Shown here one piece after another: positions 8,742 through 17,392 of a stretch of DNA of 57,133 nt (its first letter is position 1; the number at the start of each line of letters is the position of its first letter). The stretch lies in assembly GCA_023436495.1 (NCBI GenBank), contig JAEZIT010000091.1, forward strand, positions 1 to 57,133, in the 5' to 3' direction. Below the pieces are notes generated by a model. It did not search any database. It was not told where the DNA came from and was given only the letters and a program-made list of their open reading frames with translations. This stretch comes from Acidobacteriota bacterium. Lineage in GTDB: Bacteria > Acidobacteriota > Blastocatellia > Pyrinomonadales > Pyrinomonadaceae. A program made the position numbers and the translations under genes.

Positions 8742-9545
8742 CTATGCCGCCTTTCCGTGGGAGATTCTGCCGGCTTTAGTATCGACGATCAGTGGCTTAT
8801 GTTGTGACGCGAGTTGAAAATCCTTTCTCCATTCCTTTGAAAATCGAAATTCAAGCAAATGTTTAAGAAATTCCCAACACGTTGTTGCTCTAACATGCGA
8901 AACGCCGTTGCCTCGCATTCTGGAAAACACATTGAATTCCATAACCCGCAGCCCCATATAATGGGCCTTGATCATGATCTCGGGGTCGAGAAGCCAGCCA
9001 TTGGAACGAAGAGACATATTCTTTAATACATTCGCGGGCAAAAGCTTTGGACTTCCGTTTATGTCTATCGACTCAAGTGACGGCCACAGGATTCGGACAA
9101 AGGCGTTATATGAAGTCGACACGATCTTTCTATAGATTCCGTCCATACGAAATCGGCGGCGTACCTTTCCAAGAACGTTTCCATCGGTAGTCATAACCGC
9201 TTCGTAAAGATGCACCACATCTTCCGCATCGACCTGGCCGTCGGCGGGAATCATGCCGATCCAAGGAGCGGTGCAAAGGGGAATTCCACTTAATATCCCG
9301 AAGCCGTAGCCCTGGTTTTTGTCGACGCGGTGGAGTACGACTCCGGGATGTTCATTTGCGAATTCCTTAATGATCTCGCCGGTGCGGTCTTGCGAGCCGT
9401 TGTCGACCGCTATTATTTCGAGAGAGTATCCGGCGCGTTCGAATGCGATCCAGAGCCGATGAAGCGTATAACCGACAATTTCCTCTTCGTTATAGCAAGG
9501 AATCACGAGGGATAAATGCGGTGCGGTGTGGTCACGTTTATTCAT
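8742..9545 (-). CDS. Glycosyltransferase family 2, DPM1-like
   Basis: Cytosolic GT-A enzyme of 267 residues resembling dolichyl/polyprenyl-phosphate sugar synthases. The nucleotide-binding start LVIPCYNEEE is at residues 13-22, followed by IIAVDNGSQDRTG and NQGYGFG. The metal-site region reads IPADGQ, so the usual first Asp of DxD is Pro; this variant occurs in related GT2 proteins and need not be inactive. No C-terminal membrane anchor is visible. The start overlaps the stop of the radical SAM gene by 4 nt. It may charge a polyprenyl phosphate for one of the GT-C enzymes in this operon. Confidence 0.8.
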   Translation of the reverse strand: MNKRDHTAPHLSLVIPCYNEEEIVGYTLHRLWIAFERAGYSLEIIAVDNGSQDRTGEIIKEFANEHPGVVLHRVDKNQGYGFGILSGIPLCTAPWIGMIPADGQVDAEDVVHLYEAVMTTDGNVLGKVRRRFRMDGIYRKIVSTSYNAFVRILWPSLESIDINGSPKLLPANVLKNMSLRSNGWLLDPEIMIKAHYMGLRVMEFNVFSRMRGNGVSHVRATTCWEFLKHLLEFRFSKEWRKDFQLASQHKPLIVDTKAGRISHGKAA

Positions 9546-11596
9546 ATCATTTCCTCGACAATATAAATGAAACCGATAGCGACGCTTTGCAAGGTGCGTC
9601 GCAGATCGCGAGCAAACAAGGTTCTCGTAAATTTACCAAGGCCGCTCGGGTGTTCTCCAAATGTCTGTACACGGGAGATGAGCTTTGCGTAAACGTCAGT
9701 CGGAATCGACGTCTCAAAATTCTTGGGGATGACGAGATCGTATTCCTCGAGCGATCGCGAGTATCCGTCTTCACGCCATTTTTCGATGTCGTATTTTGAA
9801 TGCCATTGGGGTGTTCGTTCGAGTGATTCCGAAAACGGTACATGAAGAATAACTGAACGTAGATATTCGACAACGGCGTCCAGTCTTTCAGCGATGGATT
9901 CTGAAGCAGCAGGCCCAAGAACCGCCTTCAGGCTCGTACTAAGGAAATTCAGCCCCTCGGAGAATACATAGAATCGCCCAATCATTGAGTACTTGCTGAG
10001 AAGGTTTCCGCCGATGTGTCCATCTATAAGACCGTCGAAGTTCTCGCGTGCCCATGCAATGCAGTCTTCCTTCGAATCAAATAACTCTTCCCGGCTTTCC
10101 CGGAGAAATTCAGCTATCAGCTCCTGAAATGGCTTCGGAGCCTCATCTAGGATAGACGACATTTTTTCGGTCAACTCAAATGCAGAAACACCTTGCTGGC
10201 GTGCGAATTCGAAGAATTCTTCGTAATTGCCCTCGTAATAAAAGACCGTGAGCAGGAGATGAAATACCCGCGATTCAAGATAGTCATCGAAGCTGAATGT
10301 TGGAGTTTCGACTACGATCTCCTCAGTTTCGACCACGGGCTCGCCTGTATAGTTTCCAATGTTTCGAGCTACGACCCGGAATTTTGTTTGAAACTTCCAG
10401 CGTTCGCGGCTTTCAGGGTCATTTAGCGGCGCTCCATGGAGAAGCATTAATTGATGGGCCGAAATGCGTTTAACGCCTGATTCGAGCAGTCCCTCAACCG
10501 ACTTCATGAACGACTGCTTTGTTTCGCCCGGCATACACAGAATCAGTTCCCCATACGACTGCATTCCTTGCGAGGTCAGCTCTTTCTGGATCTCTGCGTA
10601 CGTCTCGAGCTTTATATTTGATCGCTTTATGTTTTTTAAGACTTCGGGGTTGGTCGATTGGACGGCCGACGTCATAGGAAGTATTCCGCCCGTCTTTCGC
10701 ATAACTCGGATGATCCTTTCATGCTTGTTCTTTCCCGTGGTCGTCCGAAGATATTGCGGCCAGTGAAATTTCGACTGCAAAAACGCGATGAAATCGGCTA
10801 CGTCTTCGTCCAGACCGTACATCCCAAAGTTGTCATCCGAAAAACAAAGGCAGATCTCGGGCTTTACGCGTTCCGCGATGTATTGCAGGTCCGCCTTCAT
10901 GTACTCGAGTGAATGGCTGTGTATCTTGCTGTTGGTTGCGACGCTCGAATTGCAAAACTGACAACTGAACGGGCAGCCGCGTGAGATCTGCATCATCGGA
11001 AAATAGCCGGTTTCGAAGAAAGGATCCAGATAGCCGTTGCGATAGGGCGAAGGTATCTCGTCCAGATCGCGGATCCGCTCGATCTCGCCGCCGTTGACGA
11101 AGTCGCCCGTCCTCTTATCGATCCAGACGTTTCCGGGGATCGACTCTTCCATTAAACCGGAAAGAGAACTTCCGGCATCAATATAACGCTGCAGCAGCTT
11201 CTTAAATGCACGTTCACCTTCATAGGTGGGGCCGCGAACCGCGATGTCTATCGCCGGAAGTGTACGCATATACGATTCCTGCTCCGCGACAGTGAGAGGA
11301 AAGTTCGGCCCGCCCATAAGGGTAATAACGTTTGGATCCTTAGCCTTCGCATACTCGGCAAATTGATATGCAAGTTCGTGGTTCCAGGCATAGCTGCTCA
11401 GTCCGAGGATCGCTGGAATTTCATCGTCCAGAAGCCTCTTCAGCTCTTGAGGCTCGCGAACGATCGAAAAATTGAGAGGTTCGTTGGACCGAACATATTC
11501 GTTCGCATAAGCCACCAGACTTGCTACGCCTAACGGGTACACGTCTGACGAGATTGTTACTTGATTGTGGCCAAGATCGGCGAGAATAATTCGCAT
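9542..11596 (-). CDS. B12-binding-type radical SAM protein
   Basis: Protein of 684 residues. The N-terminal 130 residues have the layout of a cobalamin-binding domain (SSYAWNHEL, LMGGPNFP, VRGPTYEGE), but no DxHxxG lower-ligand motif is visible. The radical SAM cluster motif C208-x3-C212-x2-C215 follows within ISRGCPFSCQFC, then a TIM-barrel region. The C-terminal third (about 430-684) is unrecognised. It sits between a sugar SDR and a GT2 in the CDP-sugar operon, so a modification of a sugar nucleotide or lipid-linked sugar is plausible; substrate unknown. Its first 40 nt overlap the end of the SDR gene. Confidence 0.8.
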   Translation of the reverse strand: MRIILADLGHNQVTISSDVYPLGVASLVAYANEYVRSNEPLNFSIVREPQELKRLLDDEIPAILGLSSYAWNHELAYQFAEYAKAKDPNVITLMGGPNFPLTVAEQESYMRTLPAIDIAVRGPTYEGERAFKKLLQRYIDAGSSLSGLMEESIPGNVWIDKRTGDFVNGGEIERIRDLDEIPSPYRNGYLDPFFETGYFPMMQISRGCPFSCQFCNSSVATNSKIHSHSLEYMKADLQYIAERVKPEICLCFSDDNFGMYGLDEDVADFIAFLQSKFHWPQYLRTTTGKNKHERIIRVMRKTGGILPMTSAVQSTNPEVLKNIKRSNIKLETYAEIQKELTSQGMQSYGELILCMPGETKQSFMKSVEGLLESGVKRISAHQLMLLHGAPLNDPESRERWKFQTKFRVVARNIGNYTGEPVVETEEIVVETPTFSFDDYLESRVFHLLLTVFYYEGNYEEFFEFARQQGVSAFELTEKMSSILDEAPKPFQELIAEFLRESREELFDSKEDCIAWARENFDGLIDGHIGGNLLSKYSMIGRFYVFSEGLNFLSTSLKAVLGPAASESIAERLDAVVEYLRSVILHVPFSESLERTPQWHSKYDIEKWREDGYSRSLEEYDLVIPKNFETSIPTDVYAKLISRVQTFGEHPSGLGKFTRTLFARDLRRTLQSVAIGFIYIVEEMI

Positions 11597-12606
11597 ACTC
11601 TGTGTACTTTGTTCATCCGTTTGACCGATGATTGGTTCTCCCCATTTGAGTTAAAATCCGCGGTCTCAGATATTCCTTGTTCTATCGATATTCGGGGTTT
11701 CCAGCCAATATCGGACAAAAGCTGTTGAGTAGAAACAGGCAGATGACGCATTTCTTCTGGTCGCGTGTGGAGCGATCCGAACAAAAGCCGCTCCTCGGCA
11801 ATTCCGAGTATCTTTGCAGCAGTGCGGACAAATTCTTCGATAGATGTGAGTTTACCGGTAGCGACATTGATAATGCGGCCCGCCTTCGCTGAGCTGCCTA
11901 TATGCAGCAAAGCATTCGCGACATCACGCACATATGTGAAATCTCGCTTATGCTTGCCGTCCGTTAGGTTAATCGGGCCATTGGTTTTCGAAGCCGATAT
12001 GAGGCTTGGCAGCAGCCTGGATCGAGGTTCTCCGGGACCATAGACGGCGAACAGCCTGGCGGTCGTGCCGGGAATCTCGAATTGTTCACACAATTCCGAT
12101 AATACCCGCGTTCCCGCGAGTTTCGATCGTCCGTATACCGTGGTTGGCAGACATTGGCTCGACTCCGCCAAGTCGCCATCAGCCCGCCCATATTCCATCG
12201 CGGTTCCGGCATGAACGATTCGTTGGCCATTCCAGGACTGTTCGTTCCGGGTCCGCGCCGCCGCGCGGCAGATCGCGCTGACGAGTTCGCAATTGATCTC
12301 AGACGCTGTTCTTTCATCGGTTTCCGTACGGTCGACGCCGTAGCCCGCTAAATTAAAAATGATCGCAGGCTGGAAACTATTGATCAGTCGATTTAGCTCA
12401 TTAAAATCGGCCAAATCGGCCTTTTCTGCCGCTCCGGTAATCTCAAACCGCTGGAACACATCCTTTGCTGCATTAGTGTCGCGAACGGGAAGCAGCAGAT
12501 CGGCTTCGGCTCTGGATAATTGACTAGCCACCCATCGACCGATGAATCCGGCCGAACCGAGAACCATCGTCCGAACACCTTTGTATTTTGCAAGATGATC
12601 GTTCAC
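11557..12606 (-). CDS. NAD-dependent epimerase/dehydratase (sugar nucleotide SDR)
   Basis: Extended SDR of 349 residues. The Rossmann motif GSAGFIG is at 17-23, a HAGTAMEYG segment comes before the catalytic YGRSK, and RDFTYVRDVANALL marks the sugar-nucleotide subclass. In this operon it is best read as an epimerase or 4-ketoreductase finishing the CDP-deoxysugar after rfbG and the C-methyltransferase; the exact reaction cannot be told from sequence. The C-terminal 13 codons overlap the next gene, which is longer than the other overlaps here. The gap to the upstream oxidoreductase is 13 nt. Confidence 0.82.
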   Translation of the reverse strand: MNDHLAKYKGVRTMVLGSAGFIGRWVASQLSRAEADLLLPVRDTNAAKDVFQRFEITGAAEKADLADFNELNRLINSFQPAIIFNLAGYGVDRTETDERTASEINCELVSAICRAAARTRNEQSWNGQRIVHAGTAMEYGRADGDLAESSQCLPTTVYGRSKLAGTRVLSELCEQFEIPGTTARLFAVYGPGEPRSRLLPSLISASKTNGPINLTDGKHKRDFTYVRDVANALLHIGSSAKAGRIINVATGKLTSIEEFVRTAAKILGIAEERLLFGSLHTRPEEMRHLPVSTQQLLSDIGWKPRISIEQGISETADFNSNGENQSSVKRMNKVHRVCELFSPILATIK

Positions 12607-12619
12607 TTAATCGTAAGCC

Positions 12620-14053
12620 CTAATCTTCAACCACGTGCTTTGAAAAATCGTCTCGATAGCTCAGCCATTTTTCGCGATCGAAGTTTCCGTTTTCGTCCAT
12701 GCAGTCTACTGCCCCGTAAGCCATCGCAAGCGCGTGATGTGTGTTATCGTGGGCGAACAGGCCTTGTCGACCAAAAGTCAGGACGCGATCCAGGCCGGCT
12801 GCCCATTCATCCTGAACGTCGAAAAACTTCTCATATCCGTCCCTATATATCGGATAAGCATTAGAGAGGCGTTTAGTTAGAACCTGCGAAATGTCGGCCT
12901 TGACCGGTAACCCGCATCGCTCTAGCGATTCGCGAACAAGACCACAAAGTTCGTCGTCTGAGCTCCGCCAGATGTGATCGTCCACCGTGCAGGGAAGCTC
13001 ACCGCAAAGCACGGTTCTGTCCCGAGGCTCTTCTGATGTGCTGTAGTTCTTGGGCTCGGAAAGCCGGGTAAGTATTATTTCTTCTTCGGGGAAATAATGT
13101 GCATCGAACTCAGTCCATTGATTTTGCTCGATTACCAAGTAAATCAGGACCATTGCCCGGTATTCCATCCTGCGAGCAGAATTTAGGACTTCCTCCGGAG
13201 CGGGTGGATCAACGGCTCTGGCCAAGGCCGTTATCGGTATCGTCGACCAGATATGATCGGCCTCGACAGTCTTTTCAACTCCATCCGACTCAAATACGAC
13301 TCGATGCTTTGGCTCATCGAGCTCGATCCCTTTGACACGACTGTTTAGTGTAAGCGCCGCACCATATTCTTGTGCCGAGCGGGCTATAGCCCGGCTGATC
13401 TGTCCGTAACCTTCGCGTGGGTAATAGAAACGTCCTGCACTCGGTGCTTTCATACCCGGTACGATTGAGATTATCTTCTTAGCCATCTTGCCGAGAGAAT
13501 TCGCTGACACGCGGCGAACGGCCTGAGTTGCTGAAAGTTCCGCCGGTTCGACGCCCCATATCTTGCGTGCGTATGGAAAATAGAAATCGCGGCAGATCGT
13601 TGGGCCTAAACCCTTTTCCAATACACTAGTAAATGTCGGGTGGCCATTCCCGTTCCTGAGGGCTCGTCTTTGCGGCACGATCTTTTCGATGATGTCGAAA
13701 GCGACGCCCGAACTGAATTCCAGCGGGAGACGCAATGCAAGGTCCTGCGGCTTCAATGGAAAATGGATCCAACGTCCTTTCAACCGGATTCGTCCGTGTC
13801 GCGGTCGGTTCAGCAAGTCGTTGCCTAAGAGCTGCTTTAAGTCCGAAAGTATCACCGGATCGCACGTGGGATGGAGCCGATGGCTGCCGAAGTCTACCTG
13901 CATTCCGGCAAGTTCAAAACTCCCGGCATTACCGCCAACATCGCCGCGTTGCTCAATTACGGTCGCGTTTGCCTTTCCTTTTTTGACTAGCTGCCAAGCG
14001 GCCCCCAGCCCTGCCGGCCCTGCCCCTAAAATTGCAATATGCGGTCTCGTCAT
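12620..14053 (-). CDS. FAD-dependent amine-oxidase-type oxidoreductase
   Basis: Flavoprotein of 477 residues with an N-terminal ADP-binding fold (GAGPAG at 10-15, then GGNAGSFELAG). A long substrate region follows, and a C-terminal FAD-contacting segment lies around the VLTFGRQGLFAHDN stretch. It belongs to the protoporphyrinogen oxidase/amine oxidase group, members of which are common in polysaccharide clusters and resemble UDP-galactopyranose mutase in fold. The substrate is unknown; a sugar or polyprenyl-linked intermediate is inferred from the neighbours. One nucleotide separates it from the membrane methyltransferase gene upstream. Confidence 0.78.
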   Translation of the reverse strand: MTRPHIAILGAGPAGLGAAWQLVKKGKANATVIEQRGDVGGNAGSFELAGMQVDFGSHRLHPTCDPVILSDLKQLLGNDLLNRPRHGRIRLKGRWIHFPLKPQDLALRLPLEFSSGVAFDIIEKIVPQRRALRNGNGHPTFTSVLEKGLGPTICRDFYFPYARKIWGVEPAELSATQAVRRVSANSLGKMAKKIISIVPGMKAPSAGRFYYPREGYGQISRAIARSAQEYGAALTLNSRVKGIELDEPKHRVVFESDGVEKTVEADHIWSTIPITALARAVDPPAPEEVLNSARRMEYRAMVLIYLVIEQNQWTEFDAHYFPEEEIILTRLSEPKNYSTSEEPRDRTVLCGELPCTVDDHIWRSSDDELCGLVRESLERCGLPVKADISQVLTKRLSNAYPIYRDGYEKFFDVQDEWAAGLDRVLTFGRQGLFAHDNTHHALAMAYGAVDCMDENGNFDREKWLSYRDDFSKHVVED

Positions 14054-14054
14054 C

Positions 14055-14618
14055 TCAAACTACAAATGGTATAAAGCGCTTCGTTCGAGCACGATATGCG
14101 TCGTAGCCGGGCAGCGAACTGCCGAGCATGTTTTCTTCCTTTACCGCCTGAAACAAAATGATCGGGGCTAAAAGTGCTACACCCGCTACGAGCCAAGAAT
14201 TCAAGGCCAATTCCAAACCAAGTAAAAGAAGAAGATCGCCAACGTAGATCGGGTGCCGTATCAGTCCATAGATCCCGGATGACACTACTTTTTGTTCCTG
14301 AAGCACCTGTCCCGTCTCGATGTTTGCCCAATTGTCGCCAAGCTGGAATCTTGCGGCTATTGCGGTGATAAGCCCCAATGTATATATTGTTGTTCCGGTT
14401 ATTCTTAGCGGTGTCGGATCAATCATTATCGGAAGAACTTCCGGGAGCATGGTCTGAATTGCGACTCCGACAAGGATCGCGATCTTGACGGCCTTAACCG
14501 CGGAAAGCTTCGCCGAACGTGTTTCTACGGGTTGGTCCGAATGCTTAAGCCGAAGTATTTCCCAGACCACCTTGTGGACTATCAAGCCAAGAAGCAGATA
14601 AAATCGCAGTATCAACAT
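14055..14618 (-). CDS. ICMT-like integral membrane methyltransferase
   Basis: Membrane protein of 187 residues with about four hydrophobic segments. It has the isoprenylcysteine carboxyl methyltransferase family signature: RHPIYVG at 121-127 and a later EEN...YDAYRARTKRFIPF segment, which together form the SAM-binding end. Family members methylate lipid-linked or membrane-embedded substrates. Between a flavoprotein and a polyprenyl-phosphate-type GT2, it may methylate a lipid-linked glycan or polyprenyl derivative; this is inference. It abuts the GT2 gene with no gap. Confidence 0.78.
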   Translation of the reverse strand: MLILRFYLLLGLIVHKVVWEILRLKHSDQPVETRSAKLSAVKAVKIAILVGVAIQTMLPEVLPIMIDPTPLRITGTTIYTLGLITAIAARFQLGDNWANIETGQVLQEQKVVSSGIYGLIRHPIYVGDLLLLLGLELALNSWLVAGVALLAPIILFQAVKEENMLGSSLPGYDAYRARTKRFIPFVV

Positions 14619-15587
14619 CTATTTTCCCACCGGTGACAGAGTTTCAAAGTCATCCTCTGCCGAGATATCAGCCATCTCAAACTCTTTTGGCCGCACGCCC
14701 ATCGCCGTAGATTGATTGAATCTCCCGAGTCGTGTAGCAACGGCGTCGCCCACCATCCCGATTAGGACCATCATCAGCGCGCTCACAAATGCGAGTATTG
14801 CCGAAGCCGAGATATTCGGATCGTGTGTCATGTCGTATGCTGCTTTTAAGATGCCGTACGCAATACAGAACATTGCAAGCGGCAAAAAAACCCGAAGCGG
14901 CCGGAACAGCATCGCAACCCTCAAGATCAATACCGCAAAACTGCCGGCGTCCCACGGCATGATCTTGGATTTGCCTTGCCGTTCGCGATAATCGATCGGC
15001 AGATACGACACGGCGTACTTATCGCAGAGCATTGCAAGTGTAATTGTCGTCGTAAAACTGAATTGATCGGAAAGAATTGCGAAATACTGCATCGCGACGT
15101 CACGGCGAAAGACCCTAAGTCCGCTGTTTAGATCGGGAATACGCGTATTAGAAACGTAATTGGCCATTTGCCGCAAAAACCATTTAGCCGGCTTGCGAGA
15201 AAGCGGTATGTTCACGTCGGCCCCGGTGCGGGAGCCGACCACCATATCGGCCTGATCGAGTTCGTCCAGCATGGCGGGAAGATACTTGGCGGGATAAGTG
15301 CCGTCGGCATCGGTTATGGCAATGATGTCGTTCGACGCCGCGATTATACCGGTCTTTAGCGACGCACCGTACCCTCGATTGCTGCGGTGTTGAATAACGC
15401 GAGCCCCGGCGAGCTTGGCTTCGCGTGCGGTTGCGTCCCTCGAGCCGTCATCGACTACGAGCACCTCCGCATCGATACCCGATACCGCAAATATCTCGAA
15501 CAATTCGGTCACCGATTCGCGTACCGAGAGTTCCTCGTTATAAGCCGGTATAACAACACTGACTTGTTTCATCGAACCATTGTTCAT
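14619..15587 (-). CDS. Membrane-anchored GT2 (polyprenyl-phosphate glycosyltransferase-like)
   Basis: GT-A enzyme of 322 residues with SVVIPAYNEE near the N-terminus, VVDDGSRDAT and the DxD region ITDADGTYP. C-terminal hydrophobic segments (about 225-295) are as in GtrB/DPM-type enzymes, which make polyprenyl-phosphate sugars. I start at ATG 15587 because AGGA lies 7 nt upstream; an in-frame TTG at 15611 overlaps the GT39 stop by 4 nt and is an alternative. Adjacent to a GT39 gene, it probably makes that enzyme's lipid-linked donor. Confidence 0.83.
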   Translation of the reverse strand: MNNGSMKQVSVVIPAYNEELSVRESVTELFEIFAVSGIDAEVLVVDDGSRDATAREAKLAGARVIQHRSNRGYGASLKTGIIAASNDIIAITDADGTYPAKYLPAMLDELDQADMVVGSRTGADVNIPLSRKPAKWFLRQMANYVSNTRIPDLNSGLRVFRRDVAMQYFAILSDQFSFTTTITLAMLCDKYAVSYLPIDYRERQGKSKIMPWDAGSFAVLILRVAMLFRPLRVFLPLAMFCIAYGILKAAYDMTHDPNISASAILAFVSALMMVLIGMVGDAVATRLGRFNQSTAMGVRPKEFEMADISAEDDFETLSPVGK

Positions 15588-15607
15588 AGTTAATTCCTGC
15601 ATTGTAA

Positions 15608-17392
15608 TCAATGTCTAATCTCGACCGCCTGCCACAAAGCTCTGCGCCGTTTTTCAACATGCGGCGATGCCTCGTTGTTCGATTCCGACACCCGGCGGCT
15701 TCGGCAGACGAAAACCTCGCCGCCGTTTAGCGTACCGGGAAACACCTGGACTAGGTCAAAATCACTCTCGATCACTTGCCAGATATCCGGACGTACTGAC
15801 CGAATCTCGATCGGGAGCGTATAAACGACCCAAACGCGGTTCGAGCTGTTTGGCAGATTTTTTAATTCATCGCCCGTGCGGGCAATGCCCCAATCCGGAG
15901 CGAAATAGTTGCCGTACATCGTACCCGCCAAATTTACCGCGACGACAACGTCTCCGGGCAATCGGTTGCTTTCGACGAAATATTTGGCGCCGGAAAAGTT
16001 TTGCTTCGGCAGGGCATAATTTCGGGGTACGGTATATGCCGACACGAGCACCATCATTACCGCAACAGCCACGCCCGCGTACGCCGCCGTTTGTCGTGTG
16101 TAGGCATTGCTGACGAAGGATGCAACGTACTTCGGGAATTCGGCTGCTCCGTGAATTACGATCAGGATCCCGAATCCCATCGAGAAAAAAAAGAACCGCG
16201 GCCAGAGATTATAGCCGAGTACCAACATCGTCGAACCCGCCAGGATCGCCGGCAGTACCATTAGAACTGCGGCCCGGCGGTCACGCCGAAACAGGCTGAA
16301 CCACCCAAATCCGACAAGGAGCCCGCCGCAGAGCACGACGGCGATCCCGGCAAAACCGACGCTCAGGCTGTGCAGACTCTCGGTAATGAGCCAAAGCGGA
16401 TTCGTCCATTCGGAATCCGCGGACTCTTCGTGCAGCCCGACACGTAAGAATTCGGGAAGCGCAAGTGCATATAATTGTAGTGTGACTGAAAAACTTAGTA
16501 GCCACGCAATGATGGGCTTTAGGCCTGCACGATGTTCAAGGGATGAGCTTCTATTTCCCGAAAGAGCTGTAACAGCCAGACAGAAGAGGTAAAGCAGTCC
16601 TTGCGCCGCGATTATAAATGCCATCGTAAGGTGCACCCACAGCCCAAACACCACTGCCACGGCATAATATGTCCACCATCGCGATCGATTGGTCGTTAAG
16701 GCCTTAAGCCAGAACCATGTCGCGAGAATTGCAAAACAAAGCAGCCCTGTGTATCCGCGGGCGTTTTGCGAGAACCAGATGTGATGGTAGGAGAATGTCA
16801 TCAATGCCGCTGCAAGGATGGCCTCTCGTACACCGAAAAGATAACGGGCGAAAAAATAAATGGCCCAGATGGAACCGATGCCAAAAAACACGGCAGGGAG
16901 CCTATATGCCCACGCGCTCTCCCCGAATACGCCGATCGAGGCCTTTGCTATGATTGAATAAAGCATATGCTGATTTTGGCTTGGGAAACTTGTAACCATT
17001 TCAGCAAATGGCTTTCGCACAAAATCGATGAGCATTAATACCTCATCGACCCACAGGTCTGTATTCAAATGCCAGAATCGTAGAGCACATGCGACAACGG
17101 TCATTACCGCCAATATGACCCATTCCCATCCCGCAACGCGGTCTCCTGCAGATCCGGTGCTTTGTAGCGTTCCTGAGGTCGAAAAACGATCCCGGAATCC
17201 TACGAACGCGATAATCGCCCCATGAATAAATAACAAAACCTTGAATAACGATGGCCCCCATGATAACTCGCCTTGGCCGCGGCCGAATATGCCGGTCTCG
17301 ATAACGCTGCCTGGTACAAGCAATGCGGCGAGCGCGATCAACGCCCCGAAAATAATCAGCAATAAGGATCTTTTGGCCATTATGCTAGACAT
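15608..17392 (-). CDS. GT-C membrane glycosyltransferase (GT39/ArnT-like)
   Basis: Polytopic membrane protein of 594 residues with about 11-12 hydrophobic segments. The first large periplasmic loop carries TDLWVDEV, the acidic motif expected of GT-C (PMT/ArnT-type) enzymes using a polyprenyl-phosphate sugar donor. The C-terminal 100 residues form a soluble domain. It would act on the periplasmic side, decorating a glycan or lipid. The start overlaps the upstream gene by 8 nt (17385-17392); a second ATG at 17380 is possible. The acceptor is unknown. Confidence 0.8.
   Translation of the reverse strand: MSSIMAKRSLLLIIFGALIALAALLVPGSVIETGIFGRGQGELSWGPSLFKVLLFIHGAIIAFVGFRDRFSTSGTLQSTGSAGDRVAGWEWVILAVMTVVACALRFWHLNTDLWVDEVLMLIDFVRKPFAEMVTSFPSQNQHMLYSIIAKASIGVFGESAWAYRLPAVFFGIGSIWAIYFFARYLFGVREAILAAALMTFSYHHIWFSQNARGYTGLLCFAILATWFWLKALTTNRSRWWTYYAVAVVFGLWVHLTMAFIIAAQGLLYLFCLAVTALSGNRSSSLEHRAGLKPIIAWLLSFSVTLQLYALALPEFLRVGLHEESADSEWTNPLWLITESLHSLSVGFAGIAVVLCGGLLVGFGWFSLFRRDRRAAVLMVLPAILAGSTMLVLGYNLWPRFFFFSMGFGILIVIHGAAEFPKYVASFVSNAYTRQTAAYAGVAVAVMMVLVSAYTVPRNYALPKQNFSGAKYFVESNRLPGDVVVAVNLAGTMYGNYFAPDWGIARTGDELKNLPNSSNRVWVVYTLPIEIRSVRPDIWQVIESDFDLVQVFPGTLNGGEVFVCRSRRVSESNNEASPHVEKRRRALWQAVEIRH

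Noticed and set aside
8742..9545. Calling the GT2 inactive because DxD reads PADG
   Set aside because: The IPADGQ variant occurs in related GT2 enzymes as far as I recall, and the rest of the domain is intact.
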